From assembly GCA_018816735.1 (NCBI GenBank), contig JAHIVH010000120.1:16266-80265 (forward strand): a DNA stretch of 64,000 nucleotides, read 5' to 3'. Position numbers and translations under genes: made by a program. Positions 17,328 to 26,313 of this stretch are shown piece after piece. Origin of the DNA: Pseudomonadota bacterium (lineage in GTDB: Bacteria > Desulfobacterota > Desulfobacteria > Desulfobacterales > JAHIVH01). The notes under the pieces were generated by a model that searched no databases, was not told the DNA's origin, and was given only the letters and a program-made list of their open reading frames with translations. Each line of letters opens with the position of its first letter. Positions within the stretch are counted from its first letter, which is position 1.

Positions 17328-17654
17328 GAATCTTCCTCTGTCAATTTAAAAATATGGACGCTTTTTAGCTCCTGATTGTTTACCTTACGGGTAATACTCG
17401 AAAATTCCAGTATGAGTCAAGAGGGGATTCTGTATATTCCACTCAGCCAAGTTCAATTGAAAGTCTTACCATTCGATTTTTGATAAAAAGTCACCATCAT
17501 CTTGGATGAAACTGCAGCAAGAATGGTTAAATGGACCTTGACATTAAATGTCATTCTCTATAATTATCCTTAGTAAAACAAGATTCTTATCCTTAGGTAA
17601 ATAAATATTAACTGAAACTGAAATCTGCATTTTACATGACGGTTGTCTAATAAT
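17328..17654. other. Divergent promoter region between dapL and the PfkB gene
   Basis: About 320 AT-rich bases upstream of two divergent genes. It should hold both promoters. TTGACA-like or TATAAT-like words are too scattered to call. No small gene or RNA was seen. Confidence 0.4.
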
Positions 17655-18782
17655 ATGAATCATGAACCCAAATCCCCATCTCCAATTATTACCATTGGAA
17701 GTGGAAATATTGAGCACGTTTTAGAACTTGACGGTGAAATACATCTGGGGCGAAAGCATATTGTAAAATCCCATGAATTTTTAGGTGGAAGCTGTATTAA
17801 TTATTCTATACGACTTATGTCAATGGGTGAAATCGTTTATCCGATTCCTTTTATCGGTAAAGATAAATATGGCCGAGAAATCCAGAAAAAGTTGATAAGC
17901 ATCGGAAATAAATATGACCGATCCTCTACATGCGAAAATTTTATAAATTCAGAAGATTTTTTTGTCCCAACCATTCAGACGCCTAAAGCAACGATAATGG
18001 TTCATAAAGGACAGCGAACTATTTTTTCGCAGGGCTTGACGCAAACCGGCGTATCAGTCGAACACATTGAAAAGCGCATTCGACGGTTGATTGAAAAGAT
18101 GCCAACCTGTTCGATCATGATCGGACATGTAACACCTGATATTGATGCCATGGCGCCAGGGGAAATCACAAAAAAAATAATCGATATATGTGATGATAGC
18201 CAACTCATTTATGCTAATTTGGGTAATGGGCAACTGGTTCACGGCGTGGATTTTTGGAAAAAAGATATGTGCCGTACCGATATCTTTCAGCTGAACATCG
18301 AAGAGATAAAACGATTTTTTTTGAAATCCGGCATGGATAATTCGCTCTACAACATTATCAAGTGGTTAAGAAAGAATTCCATTACAGCTGTCATCACATT
18401 GAATCGATTCGGTGCCGTTGGAACTTACAAAGACGGTCGCGATGGTATTGTTCTAGCATGGCCGCTTGATATCGGTGACATTATCGATCCGACAGGCGCG
18501 GGCGATGCCTTTGCTTCAGGGATGGTATCCTGCCTGAAAGGGAAAAAGTCATTTTCTTTTAATGAATTCGTATCTGCCATTGATATAGGACGATACTGGG
18601 CGTCTTATGCATGCAAAAGCCTTGGGGCATGCGCCGCCTGTCCGGATAAAAAGGCCATAGATGCATTTATCCAAAAACAAGCGCGATGCCATGATAACCT
18701 GATTATGGAAATCACAGAGGAAAACCATCCCAAACAGATCATGGATCTCATCGATAACGTGTATCAATTATCGATTTGTTAG
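17655..18782 (+). CDS. PfkB/ribokinase-family sugar kinase
   Basis: ATP-dependent carbohydrate kinase of about 375 residues. The first family signature appears as LGGSCINYSIRLMSMG, and the second, with the catalytic aspartate, as DPTGAGDAFASGM near residue 285. A C-terminal extension of about 60 residues with several cysteines (ACAACPDKK) goes beyond the core fold. I chose the ATG at 17655; the track's TTG, four codons upstream, has no better ribosome-binding site. It precedes a phosphomannomutase, a phosphohexomutase and a MYG1-like gene on the same strand, though 250 bases separate it from the next one. The sugar or nucleoside substrate is not readable. Confidence 0.88.
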   Translation: MNHEPKSPSPIITIGSGNIEHVLELDGEIHLGRKHIVKSHEFLGGSCINYSIRLMSMGEIVYPIPFIGKDKYGREIQKKLISIGNKYDRSSTCENFINSEDFFVPTIQTPKATIMVHKGQRTIFSQGLTQTGVSVEHIEKRIRRLIEKMPTCSIMIGHVTPDIDAMAPGEITKKIIDICDDSQLIYANLGNGQLVHGVDFWKKDMCRTDIFQLNIEEIKRFFLKSGMDNSLYNIIKWLRKNSITAVITLNRFGAVGTYKDGRDGIVLAWPLDIGDIIDPTGAGDAFASGMVSCLKGKKSFSFNEFVSAIDIGRYWASYACKSLGACAACPDKKAIDAFIQKQARCHDNLIMEITEENHPKQIMDLIDNVYQLSIC

Positions 18783-19033
18783 ATATTTGGATTCCATATA
18801 ACCCATCTAATCTGGAGGAATTACAAAAAAAATTAATTTTGGCAATTAAGGAAATTTATAAATAGCATGCATGATTTATCAAATTGAATATTTTAGCTTG
18901 ACTATGATTGCCCAATTCAGGAATAATATCCGTTTATTCAAACTATTAAAAAGTTTGATCTTATGTGGATAGAAAAAAAGAAAGGAACCCCATAGTCCTG
19001 TTCTTTAAAGATTGAAAATATATAACAAGCCGG

Positions 19034-19894
19034 TTGGCAGAAATGGAAAAAATGAAAACAGCAGCTCTTTTTGACGTTGACGGTACCTTGACCCCTCCCA
19101 GACAACCGATCACGGAATCCATGGTCAGGATAATCGATCGTCTTTGCGTTCCTTTCAGTGTTGCGGCCGGCAGCCACCTCCCGCTTCTGAAAAAACAATT
19201 CTTTGAACCTCTGTTTCAATATGGGTACAGAAAAAAGTTCAACGCATTTCTGAGTAATGGTGCCATTCAGTATTTGTGCGATTTTTCAGAAGGACTATCG
19301 GTTCTGCCGGTAAAGTCTTTCAATATCCGTGAGTTTTTGGGAGAAAGCGATTACCGCTTTTTGATAGACACGCTCGAAAAAACCCTTGACCTTTCGGAGT
19401 TCAAGCTTCCCGGTTCGCTTAAGGTGTTTGATAACACGATTGTATTTCGTGACTCAATGGTCAATTTTGTACCTATCGGCCGGCTTAAGGTTGAAGGGCC
19501 GGAAGCGCAAACCAATCGGAATAATTTTGTCGCCTTTGACAACAAAGACCGGAAAAATGGATACAGGCTCGACGTGATGGCACATCTGAACAGAGAACTG
19601 GCCCCGCTTATTGAAAAAAAAGGATTGAAAATAACGTTGGGGGGCCAGACGTCATTTGACATCGGTATTGTTGGAAAGGATAAGACCAATGCGGTGACGA
19701 CGTTATTTGAGAGCGGTGTTGAGCGTGTCGTCTTTTTTGGAGATGCCTTGTTTGAAGGCGGGAACGATTATGCCATACGTGAATTCGAAAAAACATGGCC
19801 TGCCGATTCTCCGCATAAAATTGAGACTGTTCACGTGCATTCATACAAGGACACAATTGATCAACTTCGCCAGTTTGGTTTTCTTTTCGAATAA
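19034..19894 (+). CDS. Eukaryotic-type phosphomannomutase (PMM/Sec53 family, HAD superfamily)
   Basis: Interconverts mannose-6-phosphate and mannose-1-phosphate (or the glucose forms) by a HAD-fold phospho-aspartyl mechanism. Motif I is FDVDGTLTPPRQ, the hallmark of the PMM1/PMM2/Sec53 branch with both nucleophile and acid/base aspartates. Later come a GGQTSFDIGIVGKDKT motif matching the family's GGQxSFD...DK, and a GGNDYAI metal-binding loop. 286 residues is somewhat longer than human PMM2 (246). This family is common in eukaryotes and rare in bacteria, which usually have the unrelated ManB. Start codon is TTG at 19034, or ATG at 19043 or 19052; no clear Shine-Dalgarno separates these. It is 21 bases upstream of a ManB-type mutase. 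Confidence 0.9.
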   Translation: MAEMEKMKTAALFDVDGTLTPPRQPITESMVRIIDRLCVPFSVAAGSHLPLLKKQFFEPLFQYGYRKKFNAFLSNGAIQYLCDFSEGLSVLPVKSFNIREFLGESDYRFLIDTLEKTLDLSEFKLPGSLKVFDNTIVFRDSMVNFVPIGRLKVEGPEAQTNRNNFVAFDNKDRKNGYRLDVMAHLNRELAPLIEKKGLKITLGGQTSFDIGIVGKDKTNAVTTLFESGVERVVFFGDALFEGGNDYAIREFEKTWPADSPHKIETVHVHSYKDTIDQLRQFGFLFE

Positions 19895-19915
19895 AACATC
19901 TGAAGAGGAATTTTA

Positions 19916-21877
19916 ATGAAACCGAATCATGTAACAATCAATCCATCAGCAACCAAGAACGAATCCCTTGAGATTAATGACGAACTCGTTAACGCCTATT
20001 CATTGGAAAAGTGGGCTCGCGATTTTAATCTGATGACCGCAGGTTATCGGGACCAACTGGATCCGGATGATATTCTAAATCCAGAGGTGCCAGTCAATTT
20101 GGTCACCATGGTTATTTTAGGGGAAGCCAAGGCCCGTGTTTTTAAGAGAAAAACAAAAGATCCGGGTGCATTGCATGTTCATATCGGCGGGGAAACCCGT
20201 CCCCATACCCAGGATTTTATCAAGCTATTGTCCCGCGTGTATGCGGCGAACGGTTTCTATGTGCACTTGCGGTCCATGATTTTAACGACGCCGATCTGGT
20301 ATTCCTCTTTCGGGGTTTTTTATGAAGACTTCCAAAGTGGCGATAATCTGACGGCCAGTCATTCCCAGTATTTTAAAGGGGGATGGAAGCCATTAGATTC
20401 ATTTGGGAAGCAACTTGTTGAAGAAGAATCGGACATTATAAAAGAGGTGAACCATATTGTTGAATCCAGGGCGACTATCCAGCTTGCCCCTATGTCGGAT
20501 GCAAAGATATTGCATGATTTTGATGTGGACGATGCCTATATCCGGTATCAAAAAACAGTTGTTGATGAACAATCGATCAATGAGATAAAAAAGGCCAGCA
20601 AGCAGGGATTCCGATGCTCAATCTGTACGGTTGGGGGATCGATGAAAAAAACATCGGAAAAACTGTTCCAGGGGTTTGGTATATCTACAGGCCCGGATGG
20701 CATCATTCAATACTTTCTTGACGATGAAGATTCCCAATATCACGGTATCGGCCAGATCAATGGCGAGAACTATGGTGTGGACCCGACCAAAAAGGAAATC
20801 TACCGCAATATCGGCGCCCAGGAAAAATTAATTAAAGGTGAGGCAGCGGTCATTTTTATATGGGATCCGGATGGCGATCGCTTTAATATGGTGACCACCG
20901 CATCAAAACGGAATATCGACAGATTTAAAAGCCTGGGTTTGGAAGTTGAACAGCAGGACAAAACAGATAAATGCATTGTTTATTTCACACCGAATCAAAT
21001 TTTTTTTATGTTGGTTGCCTACCGGATGAGTGCGTTAAAACGGGATGGCAGTATAGGGGCTTACGATTGGTTTATCGCCTCTTCGGTAACGACTTCCAGA
21101 GCATTGGATGAACTGGCCGAAAAGGAAAATTTCCCCATTGTGCACGTGCGTGTCGGTTTCAAACACTGGGGAACCTTTGCCCATTGGCTTGAAAGCAGGA
21201 AGGATGCGGATGAACCCTATATAACGGCCTTGGGAGATCGCGTGGCAATCGGGAAAAAACCCCGGTTAATTCTAATGTGCGAGGAGTCCGGTGGCGCTAT
21301 TTTCGGTGGTAATGAATTCCTGATGAATAAGTTGTCTTCAAATGCAATTATTGCAATGAGGGAGAAAGACGCATTCCAATTCGGGTTGTTATCCCTATCT
21401 CTGGGTGCCTTTCTATATAACTCGAGCCAGTCGTTTGCTGATTATTATTGTGACCTGATAGAAAAGTATAATATTCGAAATCGTTTTTTCAAACGATATG
21501 ATAAGCGTCTTTATGATGAAAGTTTGTCAGGTGCGGTTCGGGAGAACGCCAAAAAAATTGGAGAAGCAAAGCGGGACCGGATTATGAAATATTTTCATGA
21601 TTTGGCTGTAAACTATTCTTCACACATGGATTTGGATGAAGCTCGAAAAGAAATTCACGCCAAATGCCCCCCAAATAGTCGAAATCTCCCTTCTATCAAA
21701 AAAATTAGTCTTATTGGAAAGGGTGGCTTACTTGAAGGGACGTTTATTCAATTTGACACGTTCTGGCTGGTTATCCGGTCCTCCGGGACAGACGCAGTGT
21801 TAAGATATTATATGAACGGCGAAAATAAGGAAGAAATGGATTCTGTTCAAAACACGATAATGAATCTGGATATTTAA
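19916..21877 (+). CDS. Divergent alpha-D-phosphohexomutase (phosphoglucomutase/phosphomannomutase superfamily)
   Basis: 653 residues, longer than typical PGM/PMM proteins (about 450-580). All four functional loops are recognisable: phosphoserine loop LTASHSQYFKGGWK (usual TASHNP), metal loop DPDGDR, sugar-binding loop EESGGA, and phosphate-binding loop RSSGTDAVLRYY. The N-terminus TAGYRDQLDPDDI replaces the usual FGTSGxRG. It is preceded by GAAGAGGAAT spaced well to the ATG. It is cotranscribed with the HAD-type phosphomannomutase 21 bases upstream and the MYG1 gene 28 bases downstream. The two unrelated mutases may act on different sugars. The altered active loop (ASHSQ for ASHNP) makes the substrate uncertain. 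Confidence 0.88.
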   Translation: MKPNHVTINPSATKNESLEINDELVNAYSLEKWARDFNLMTAGYRDQLDPDDILNPEVPVNLVTMVILGEAKARVFKRKTKDPGALHVHIGGETRPHTQDFIKLLSRVYAANGFYVHLRSMILTTPIWYSSFGVFYEDFQSGDNLTASHSQYFKGGWKPLDSFGKQLVEEESDIIKEVNHIVESRATIQLAPMSDAKILHDFDVDDAYIRYQKTVVDEQSINEIKKASKQGFRCSICTVGGSMKKTSEKLFQGFGISTGPDGIIQYFLDDEDSQYHGIGQINGENYGVDPTKKEIYRNIGAQEKLIKGEAAVIFIWDPDGDRFNMVTTASKRNIDRFKSLGLEVEQQDKTDKCIVYFTPNQIFFMLVAYRMSALKRDGSIGAYDWFIASSVTTSRALDELAEKENFPIVHVRVGFKHWGTFAHWLESRKDADEPYITALGDRVAIGKKPRLILMCEESGGAIFGGNEFLMNKLSSNAIIAMREKDAFQFGLLSLSLGAFLYNSSQSFADYYCDLIEKYNIRNRFFKRYDKRLYDESLSGAVRENAKKIGEAKRDRIMKYFHDLAVNYSSHMDLDEARKEIHAKCPPNSRNLPSIKKISLIGKGGLLEGTFIQFDTFWLVIRSSGTDAVLRYYMNGENKEEMDSVQNTIMNLDI

Positions 21878-21905
21878 TATTGACCAATTTTAATAGGACT
21901 TCATT

Positions 21906-22709
21906 TTGCCCAAAACACTTATCATTACGCATCCGGGGTCTGCCCATTTTGATGAATTCTTTGCGATTTCGCTTATTATTGCCATTAATGACGATGTTGA
22001 ATTTCATATCGACAGAAGAGATCCTGCGCCGGATGAACTGAAGAATCCAACGGTATGGGTAGTGGATATCGGGGGCGAATATAATCCTCACCTGAAGAAT
22101 TTTGATCACCATCAGAACCTGGAAATCCCGGCAAGTTTCATGATTGTCGCAGACTTTCTTGGTGTCTCGTCAAAATTAAGCGTGCTTCCCTGGTGGGCGT
22201 ATAAGGACAGAATTGACCGGTTCGGGCCTATCCGCGTCGGCGAAGACATGGGGACGGGTAATCTGGTGGCTACATACAGTCCTTTTGAAGAATGGTATCT
22301 GGAATATTTTTCCAAACAACCGGACGCATGCAGGGACGTCATGAAGGCATTTGGGAAATGTATACTGGAAAAGGCAGATGAGCTTTCTTCCGGAATTAAT
22401 TACTGGAAAAACGCAAAAAGGATACAGGTGAAACAAAAGACATGCCTTCTGGGTGAGACCAATGATCTGACAGGCGCTGAGGAGTATTTGACACGTGTGG
22501 GCATTCCTTTTTCAATAACCGTTTCCCACGATAAACGGGGCGAGGGATGGACATTGAAACGATATCATGATGACCCGGAGGTCGATTTTTCAAAGGTTTC
22601 TGATCACAAAGATATCAAGTTCGCCCATAAGGGCGGATTCATTGCCAAAACCCGGACACGACTGGCGCTTGACAAAGTGATTGAAATTGTTGACCTGGCC
22701 GTCAGTTAA
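21906..22709 (+). CDS. MYG1-family metal-dependent hydrolase/exonuclease-like protein
   Basis: 267 residues of the MYG1 (UPF0160) family, a DHH-like phosphoesterase fold. Visible signatures are THPGSAHFDEFFAI at the N-terminus, DIGGEYNP, and FDHHQN, which supply the metal-binding aspartates and histidines. The eukaryotic member is reported as a 3'-5' RNA exonuclease in nucleus and mitochondria; the bacterial role is not established. Translation appears to begin at TTG (21906), with a modest AGGAC upstream. It ends a likely operon with the phosphohexomutase and PMM. Its place beside sugar-phosphate enzymes hints at a sugar-phosphate or nucleotide substrate, but that is only context. Confidence 0.85.
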   Translation: MPKTLIITHPGSAHFDEFFAISLIIAINDDVEFHIDRRDPAPDELKNPTVWVVDIGGEYNPHLKNFDHHQNLEIPASFMIVADFLGVSSKLSVLPWWAYKDRIDRFGPIRVGEDMGTGNLVATYSPFEEWYLEYFSKQPDACRDVMKAFGKCILEKADELSSGINYWKNAKRIQVKQKTCLLGETNDLTGAEEYLTRVGIPFSITVSHDKRGEGWTLKRYHDDPEVDFSKVSDHKDIKFAHKGGFIAKTRTRLALDKVIEIVDLAVS

Positions 22710-22875
22710 TCGCGTATTTTCGCCTTGAAGTTGTGCCAAAATAGTGTTTGACTCTGATTTCTCAATGAACATATAATTACAATAATTTTAGAGTTGAATG
22801 AAGAAGAAAGACACATCTGAAACAACCAATTAGACCATTTAAAACCATTTCATATTGCCGTCAGGAGACATGATT

Positions 22876-23442
22876 ATGCCAAAGGAATTGCAGAGAAAAA
22901 TAAATCTTGAGCAATTTAAGCTTATCAGCTATGCAATTTCAACCTATGAAGATCTGAATGTGTTAAATGCTCATATTGTTGAAAGCATATGCCGGTCCTT
23001 CAATGTCAAGGGATGCAGTATCTTTTTGTTTGATGAACACGAAAAACAACTGTTTCGCGTCAGTTCATATGGCATCAGTGAAGACTATCTGCAGAAAGGC
23101 CCGATCTATGCGGCTGATGCTCTGGAGGAATTTAAAACTGGTCAGCCGGTTCTTTTTACCGACTTTCAACATGACCCAAGGGTTCAGTACCCGGAAGCAG
23201 CAGCAAAGGAGGGAATCGTGGCCATGCTGTCGGTCCCCATCCGATGCAAATCCCACGTTCTGGGCTTGCTGAAAATATATCATTCGGAAAAATGGATTCT
23301 ACATAGTGAAGATCTGGAGTCTATTCGAATTCTCGCCGATCATCTGGGTCTCGTGATCGAAAATAACGGACTTAGAAATTTTCTTGAAGAAGTAAAAATG
23401 GCCATGAGAAGCCTTCCCAAGCGTCTTTCCCAAGGGCTTTAG
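22876..23442 (+). CDS. GAF-domain protein
   Basis: A single GAF sensor domain of about 150 residues (core about 20-165) with flanking helices, 188 residues in total and no effector domain. Features: NVKGCSIFLFDEHEKQL, VLFTDFQHDPRVQYPEAAAKEGI and SVPIRCKSHVLGLLKIY. The start is the ATG at 22876, 8 bases after AGGAG; the track start is a TTG further upstream. The stop is three bases before the ATG of a protein-kinase-like gene, so the two are translationally linked and the GAF protein probably supplies a ligand signal to it. The ligand is unknown. Confidence 0.87.
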   Translation: MPKELQRKINLEQFKLISYAISTYEDLNVLNAHIVESICRSFNVKGCSIFLFDEHEKQLFRVSSYGISEDYLQKGPIYAADALEEFKTGQPVLFTDFQHDPRVQYPEAAAKEGIVAMLSVPIRCKSHVLGLLKIYHSEKWILHSEDLESIRILADHLGLVIENNGLRNFLEEVKMAMRSLPKRLSQGL

Positions 23443-23445
23443 TTT

Positions 23446-24360
23446 ATGCCAGGAAGAGTCGTTACAGATACATCTGATTTTTTTTCTATTGATTATGGTG
23501 ATGAGCTTAAGATCGGCAAAAAACGGTTCAGAATTATCGGGCATGCCAAGGAAAAACGATTTGGGGTGGAAGACCCTAAATTTTGGGTAAAAAGAGTGAT
23601 TGATCTCGATACCAATCAAAGCAAGATCGTCAAGCTGGTTTTTTATGAAAAATTTGTAACCAACCTGGGCGGTGTAAAGATAAACTGTTTCAGGAATCCT
23701 GATAAAGAAGGGAAAATTATCAAACTGGTAAAAAATCATCCCTATTTTATGCAGGGTGAGGAATACAGGGATGAAAAGTTAAATAATATCAGAGTGCTGG
23801 ATGTTGTGAGAGGTCATGATTTTTATGAGTACCTGGAAGGCCTTGAGATGGATTATCAGACATATTATCATACGAAGCTTTCCAATATTCTGAAACATTT
23901 GGTGAAAGCATTTGAGGCCATCCGGTTTCTGCATATTCATGGTTTCAGACATGGGGATATCAGGAATGATCACCTGATCATTCAAAATGAAACCGGAAAT
24001 TATGTGTGGATCGATTTTGATTATGATTACGAAGCACCGGAAAATCCCTTTGGGCTCGATCTTTTTGGCATGGGGAATATCTTGCTTTATTCAATTGGTA
24101 AAGGCTTCCATGTGATTTACGATATTGAAAGAAACCCGGACGTTTATGGTGATCTCGTCACAAGGCTGAAGCAGAGTGACATGTCGATTCTGGATAAAAG
24201 CAGGGTCATGAATCTTAGAAAAGTGTATCCATCCATTCCCAAAAAACTGAATGATATTCTGATGCATTTTTCGCGGGCAACCGATATTTATTATGAAAGT
24301 GCAGAGGAAATCATAGAAGATATCAACAGGTGCCTGTATTTGTGTTTCGACGAATTTTAA
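23446..24360 (+). CDS. Protein-kinase-like protein (Hanks-type fold, DFD instead of DFG)
   Basis: 304 residues with a eukaryotic-like protein kinase C-lobe. The catalytic loop reads HGDIRNDHLII (catalytic Asp retained, HRD replaced by HGD, Asn replaced by His), and the metal loop is IDFDYDY, so the DFG glycine is missing. An N-lobe lysine may be in IVKLVFY, but no glycine-rich loop is obvious. No membrane segment. It is directly downstream of the GAF gene and 88 bases before a UspA protein. It could be an atypical Ser/Thr or small-molecule kinase, or a pseudokinase; the retained Asp and DFD favour some activity. Confidence 0.8.
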   Translation: MPGRVVTDTSDFFSIDYGDELKIGKKRFRIIGHAKEKRFGVEDPKFWVKRVIDLDTNQSKIVKLVFYEKFVTNLGGVKINCFRNPDKEGKIIKLVKNHPYFMQGEEYRDEKLNNIRVLDVVRGHDFYEYLEGLEMDYQTYYHTKLSNILKHLVKAFEAIRFLHIHGFRHGDIRNDHLIIQNETGNYVWIDFDYDYEAPENPFGLDLFGMGNILLYSIGKGFHVIYDIERNPDVYGDLVTRLKQSDMSILDKSRVMNLRKVYPSIPKKLNDILMHFSRATDIYYESAEEIIEDINRCLYLCFDEF

Positions 24361-24448
24361 ATGGAAGTGGTTTTAATTTTAATTGTTTTTTCTTCAGGCT
24401 TTTTAGCATGTCCTATAAGAGAAAGAATACGCCTGGGAGGTATTTATT

Positions 24449-24895
24449 TTGAAGAATTCAATTATGATTGCGCTGAATGACTCATTAAGCTCAAGGGCTG
24501 TGATCGACTATATCTGCAATTTATCCCTGCGGCCGGAGGATGTCAGATTTACGCTTTTGCATATTTACCGGGAACCTTCTTCAGGTGAAGAACTGATGGG
24601 CCAAAAATATATGCGGAAGTTGCCTCTGAAATATCTGTCGATGCTTTCAAGTGTCAAGGAAAAGCTGGTTCAGGCAGGCTTTTTAAAGGACAATATTGAA
24701 GTGGCTTTAATTACAGATCCGTATGCCACCGTTGCAGACGGCATCATCGATCAGTTTAAGAAAAAGGATTACAGCATGGTGGTCGTGGGACGGAAAAGGA
24801 TGTCAAAAGCCGAGGAATTCGTCATGGGGGATGCGAGCATCAAGCTTGTAAGGGCGCTTGAAAGAACGGCCGTTATGGTGGTAAAGTTGAAATAA
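24449..24895 (+). CDS. Universal stress protein (UspA family)
   Basis: 148-residue USP fold starting at TTG 24449, 8 bases after GGGAGG. It opens with SIMIALNDSLSSRAVIDYI, the usual beta-strand and first helix. The nucleotide loop VVGRKRMSKAEEFVMGDAS resembles G-x2-G-x9-G-S but lacks the second glycine, so ATP binding may be altered. It follows the GAF and kinase-like genes and precedes glnB by 176 bases. Role in stress or signalling is by family only. Confidence 0.88.
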   Translation: MKNSIMIALNDSLSSRAVIDYICNLSLRPEDVRFTLLHIYREPSSGEELMGQKYMRKLPLKYLSMLSSVKEKLVQAGFLKDNIEVALITDPYATVADGIIDQFKKKDYSMVVVGRKRMSKAEEFVMGDASIKLVRALERTAVMVVKLK

Positions 24896-25053
24896 AAATA
24901 AAACATGGCATGGGAAAGAAACATTGCTTTTTACCAAACCGGTATTAGAATAAGCCGTTTGAATCCTGTATCACTTGTGGTTATTTTTTTATTTTGTACA
25001 TGCAATTTATTTATTTTATAAGTAAATATACTTAATACACTTTTTAAGGCTAA

Positions 25054-25410
<357 letters not shown>

Positions 25411-25446
25411 ACAGCGCGTATTTTTACTTCATCCAGGGTTTTTAAT

Positions 25447-26313
25447 TTGAGGCACGAGAACAATCCATTTGTCAGTGTGATTATCCCCACATACAATCGG
25501 GGATGGATTCTTAAAGACGCAGTTGATTCGGTTCTTTCACAGGATTATCCTCATTTTGAACTGATCGTTGTGGATGATGGGTCAACTGATGATACAAAAG
25601 ACATTCTAAACACATATGGTGCTGACATTCAGGTCCTCCGGCAATCAAACACCGGCGTCAGTGCTGCACGAAACAGAGGCATCCGGCATGCTTCAGGCGA
25701 GCTTGTCGCCTTTCTCGATTCTGATGACTCCTGGTTCAAGCGGAAATTATCGGATCAGGTTTCTTTTTTTAATCAAAATCCGGAAGCCCTTATCTGCCAG
25801 ACAGAAGAGATCTGGATCAGAAACGGCAAACGGGTGAATCCCCGAAAAATTCATAAAAAATTATCCGGCATAATATTTGAGCCTTCGCTTCATCTTTGCC
25901 TGGTCAGCCCATCTGCCGTGATGATGCGGCGCGAGTTTTTCGATAGAATCGGTTATTTTGATGAAACGCTTCCTGCCTGTGAGGACTATGATTTATGGTT
26001 ACGTGCGAGTGCCTCATACCCTGTCTATCTGATTGATGAGCCGTTGATTTCAAAACGGGGCGGGCATCCGGATCAGTTGTCAAAAGGTTGGGGGCTTGAT
26101 AAATACCGGATACTGTCCTTGAAAAAAATTATTGAAAGCGGTCTGCTTTCAGACGACCAGAAGAAAGCTGCTTTGCGAGTAATGAAAGAGAAAATTACGA
26201 TTTACGCCCAGGGGTGTCTCAAGCGGGGGAAGGCAGAGGAGGCTTCCGAGTACATGAAACTATATTCTGACAAAATCGAAACATGTATCATTGCCTATAG
26301 AGAGGTGACATGA
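25447..26313 (+). CDS. Family 2 glycosyltransferase
   Basis: GT-A fold inverting glycosyltransferase of 288 residues. SVIIPTYNRGWILKDAVDSVL at the N-terminus, VVDDGSTDDT for nucleotide binding, and the metal-binding FLDSDDSW (DxD) are intact; the acceptor region contains ACEDYDLWLR, with the family's ED dyad. No membrane helices, so it is cytosolic or peripheral. Translation seems to begin at TTG. It overlaps the SDR gene downstream by 4 bases. It likely adds a sugar to an envelope polysaccharide or lipid. Sugar and acceptor unknown. Confidence 0.88.
   Translation: MRHENNPFVSVIIPTYNRGWILKDAVDSVLSQDYPHFELIVVDDGSTDDTKDILNTYGADIQVLRQSNTGVSAARNRGIRHASGELVAFLDSDDSWFKRKLSDQVSFFNQNPEALICQTEEIWIRNGKRVNPRKIHKKLSGIIFEPSLHLCLVSPSAVMMRREFFDRIGYFDETLPACEDYDLWLRASASYPVYLIDEPLISKRGGHPDQLSKGWGLDKYRILSLKKIIESGLLSDDQKKAALRVMKEKITIYAQGCLKRGKAEEASEYMKLYSDKIETCIIAYREVT

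Noticed and set aside
24900-24935. Possible sigma-54 promoter upstream of glnB (TGGCATGGG...TTGC)
   Set aside because: The GG and GC elements are not at the required 10-base spacing in any register, so the resemblance is probably chance.
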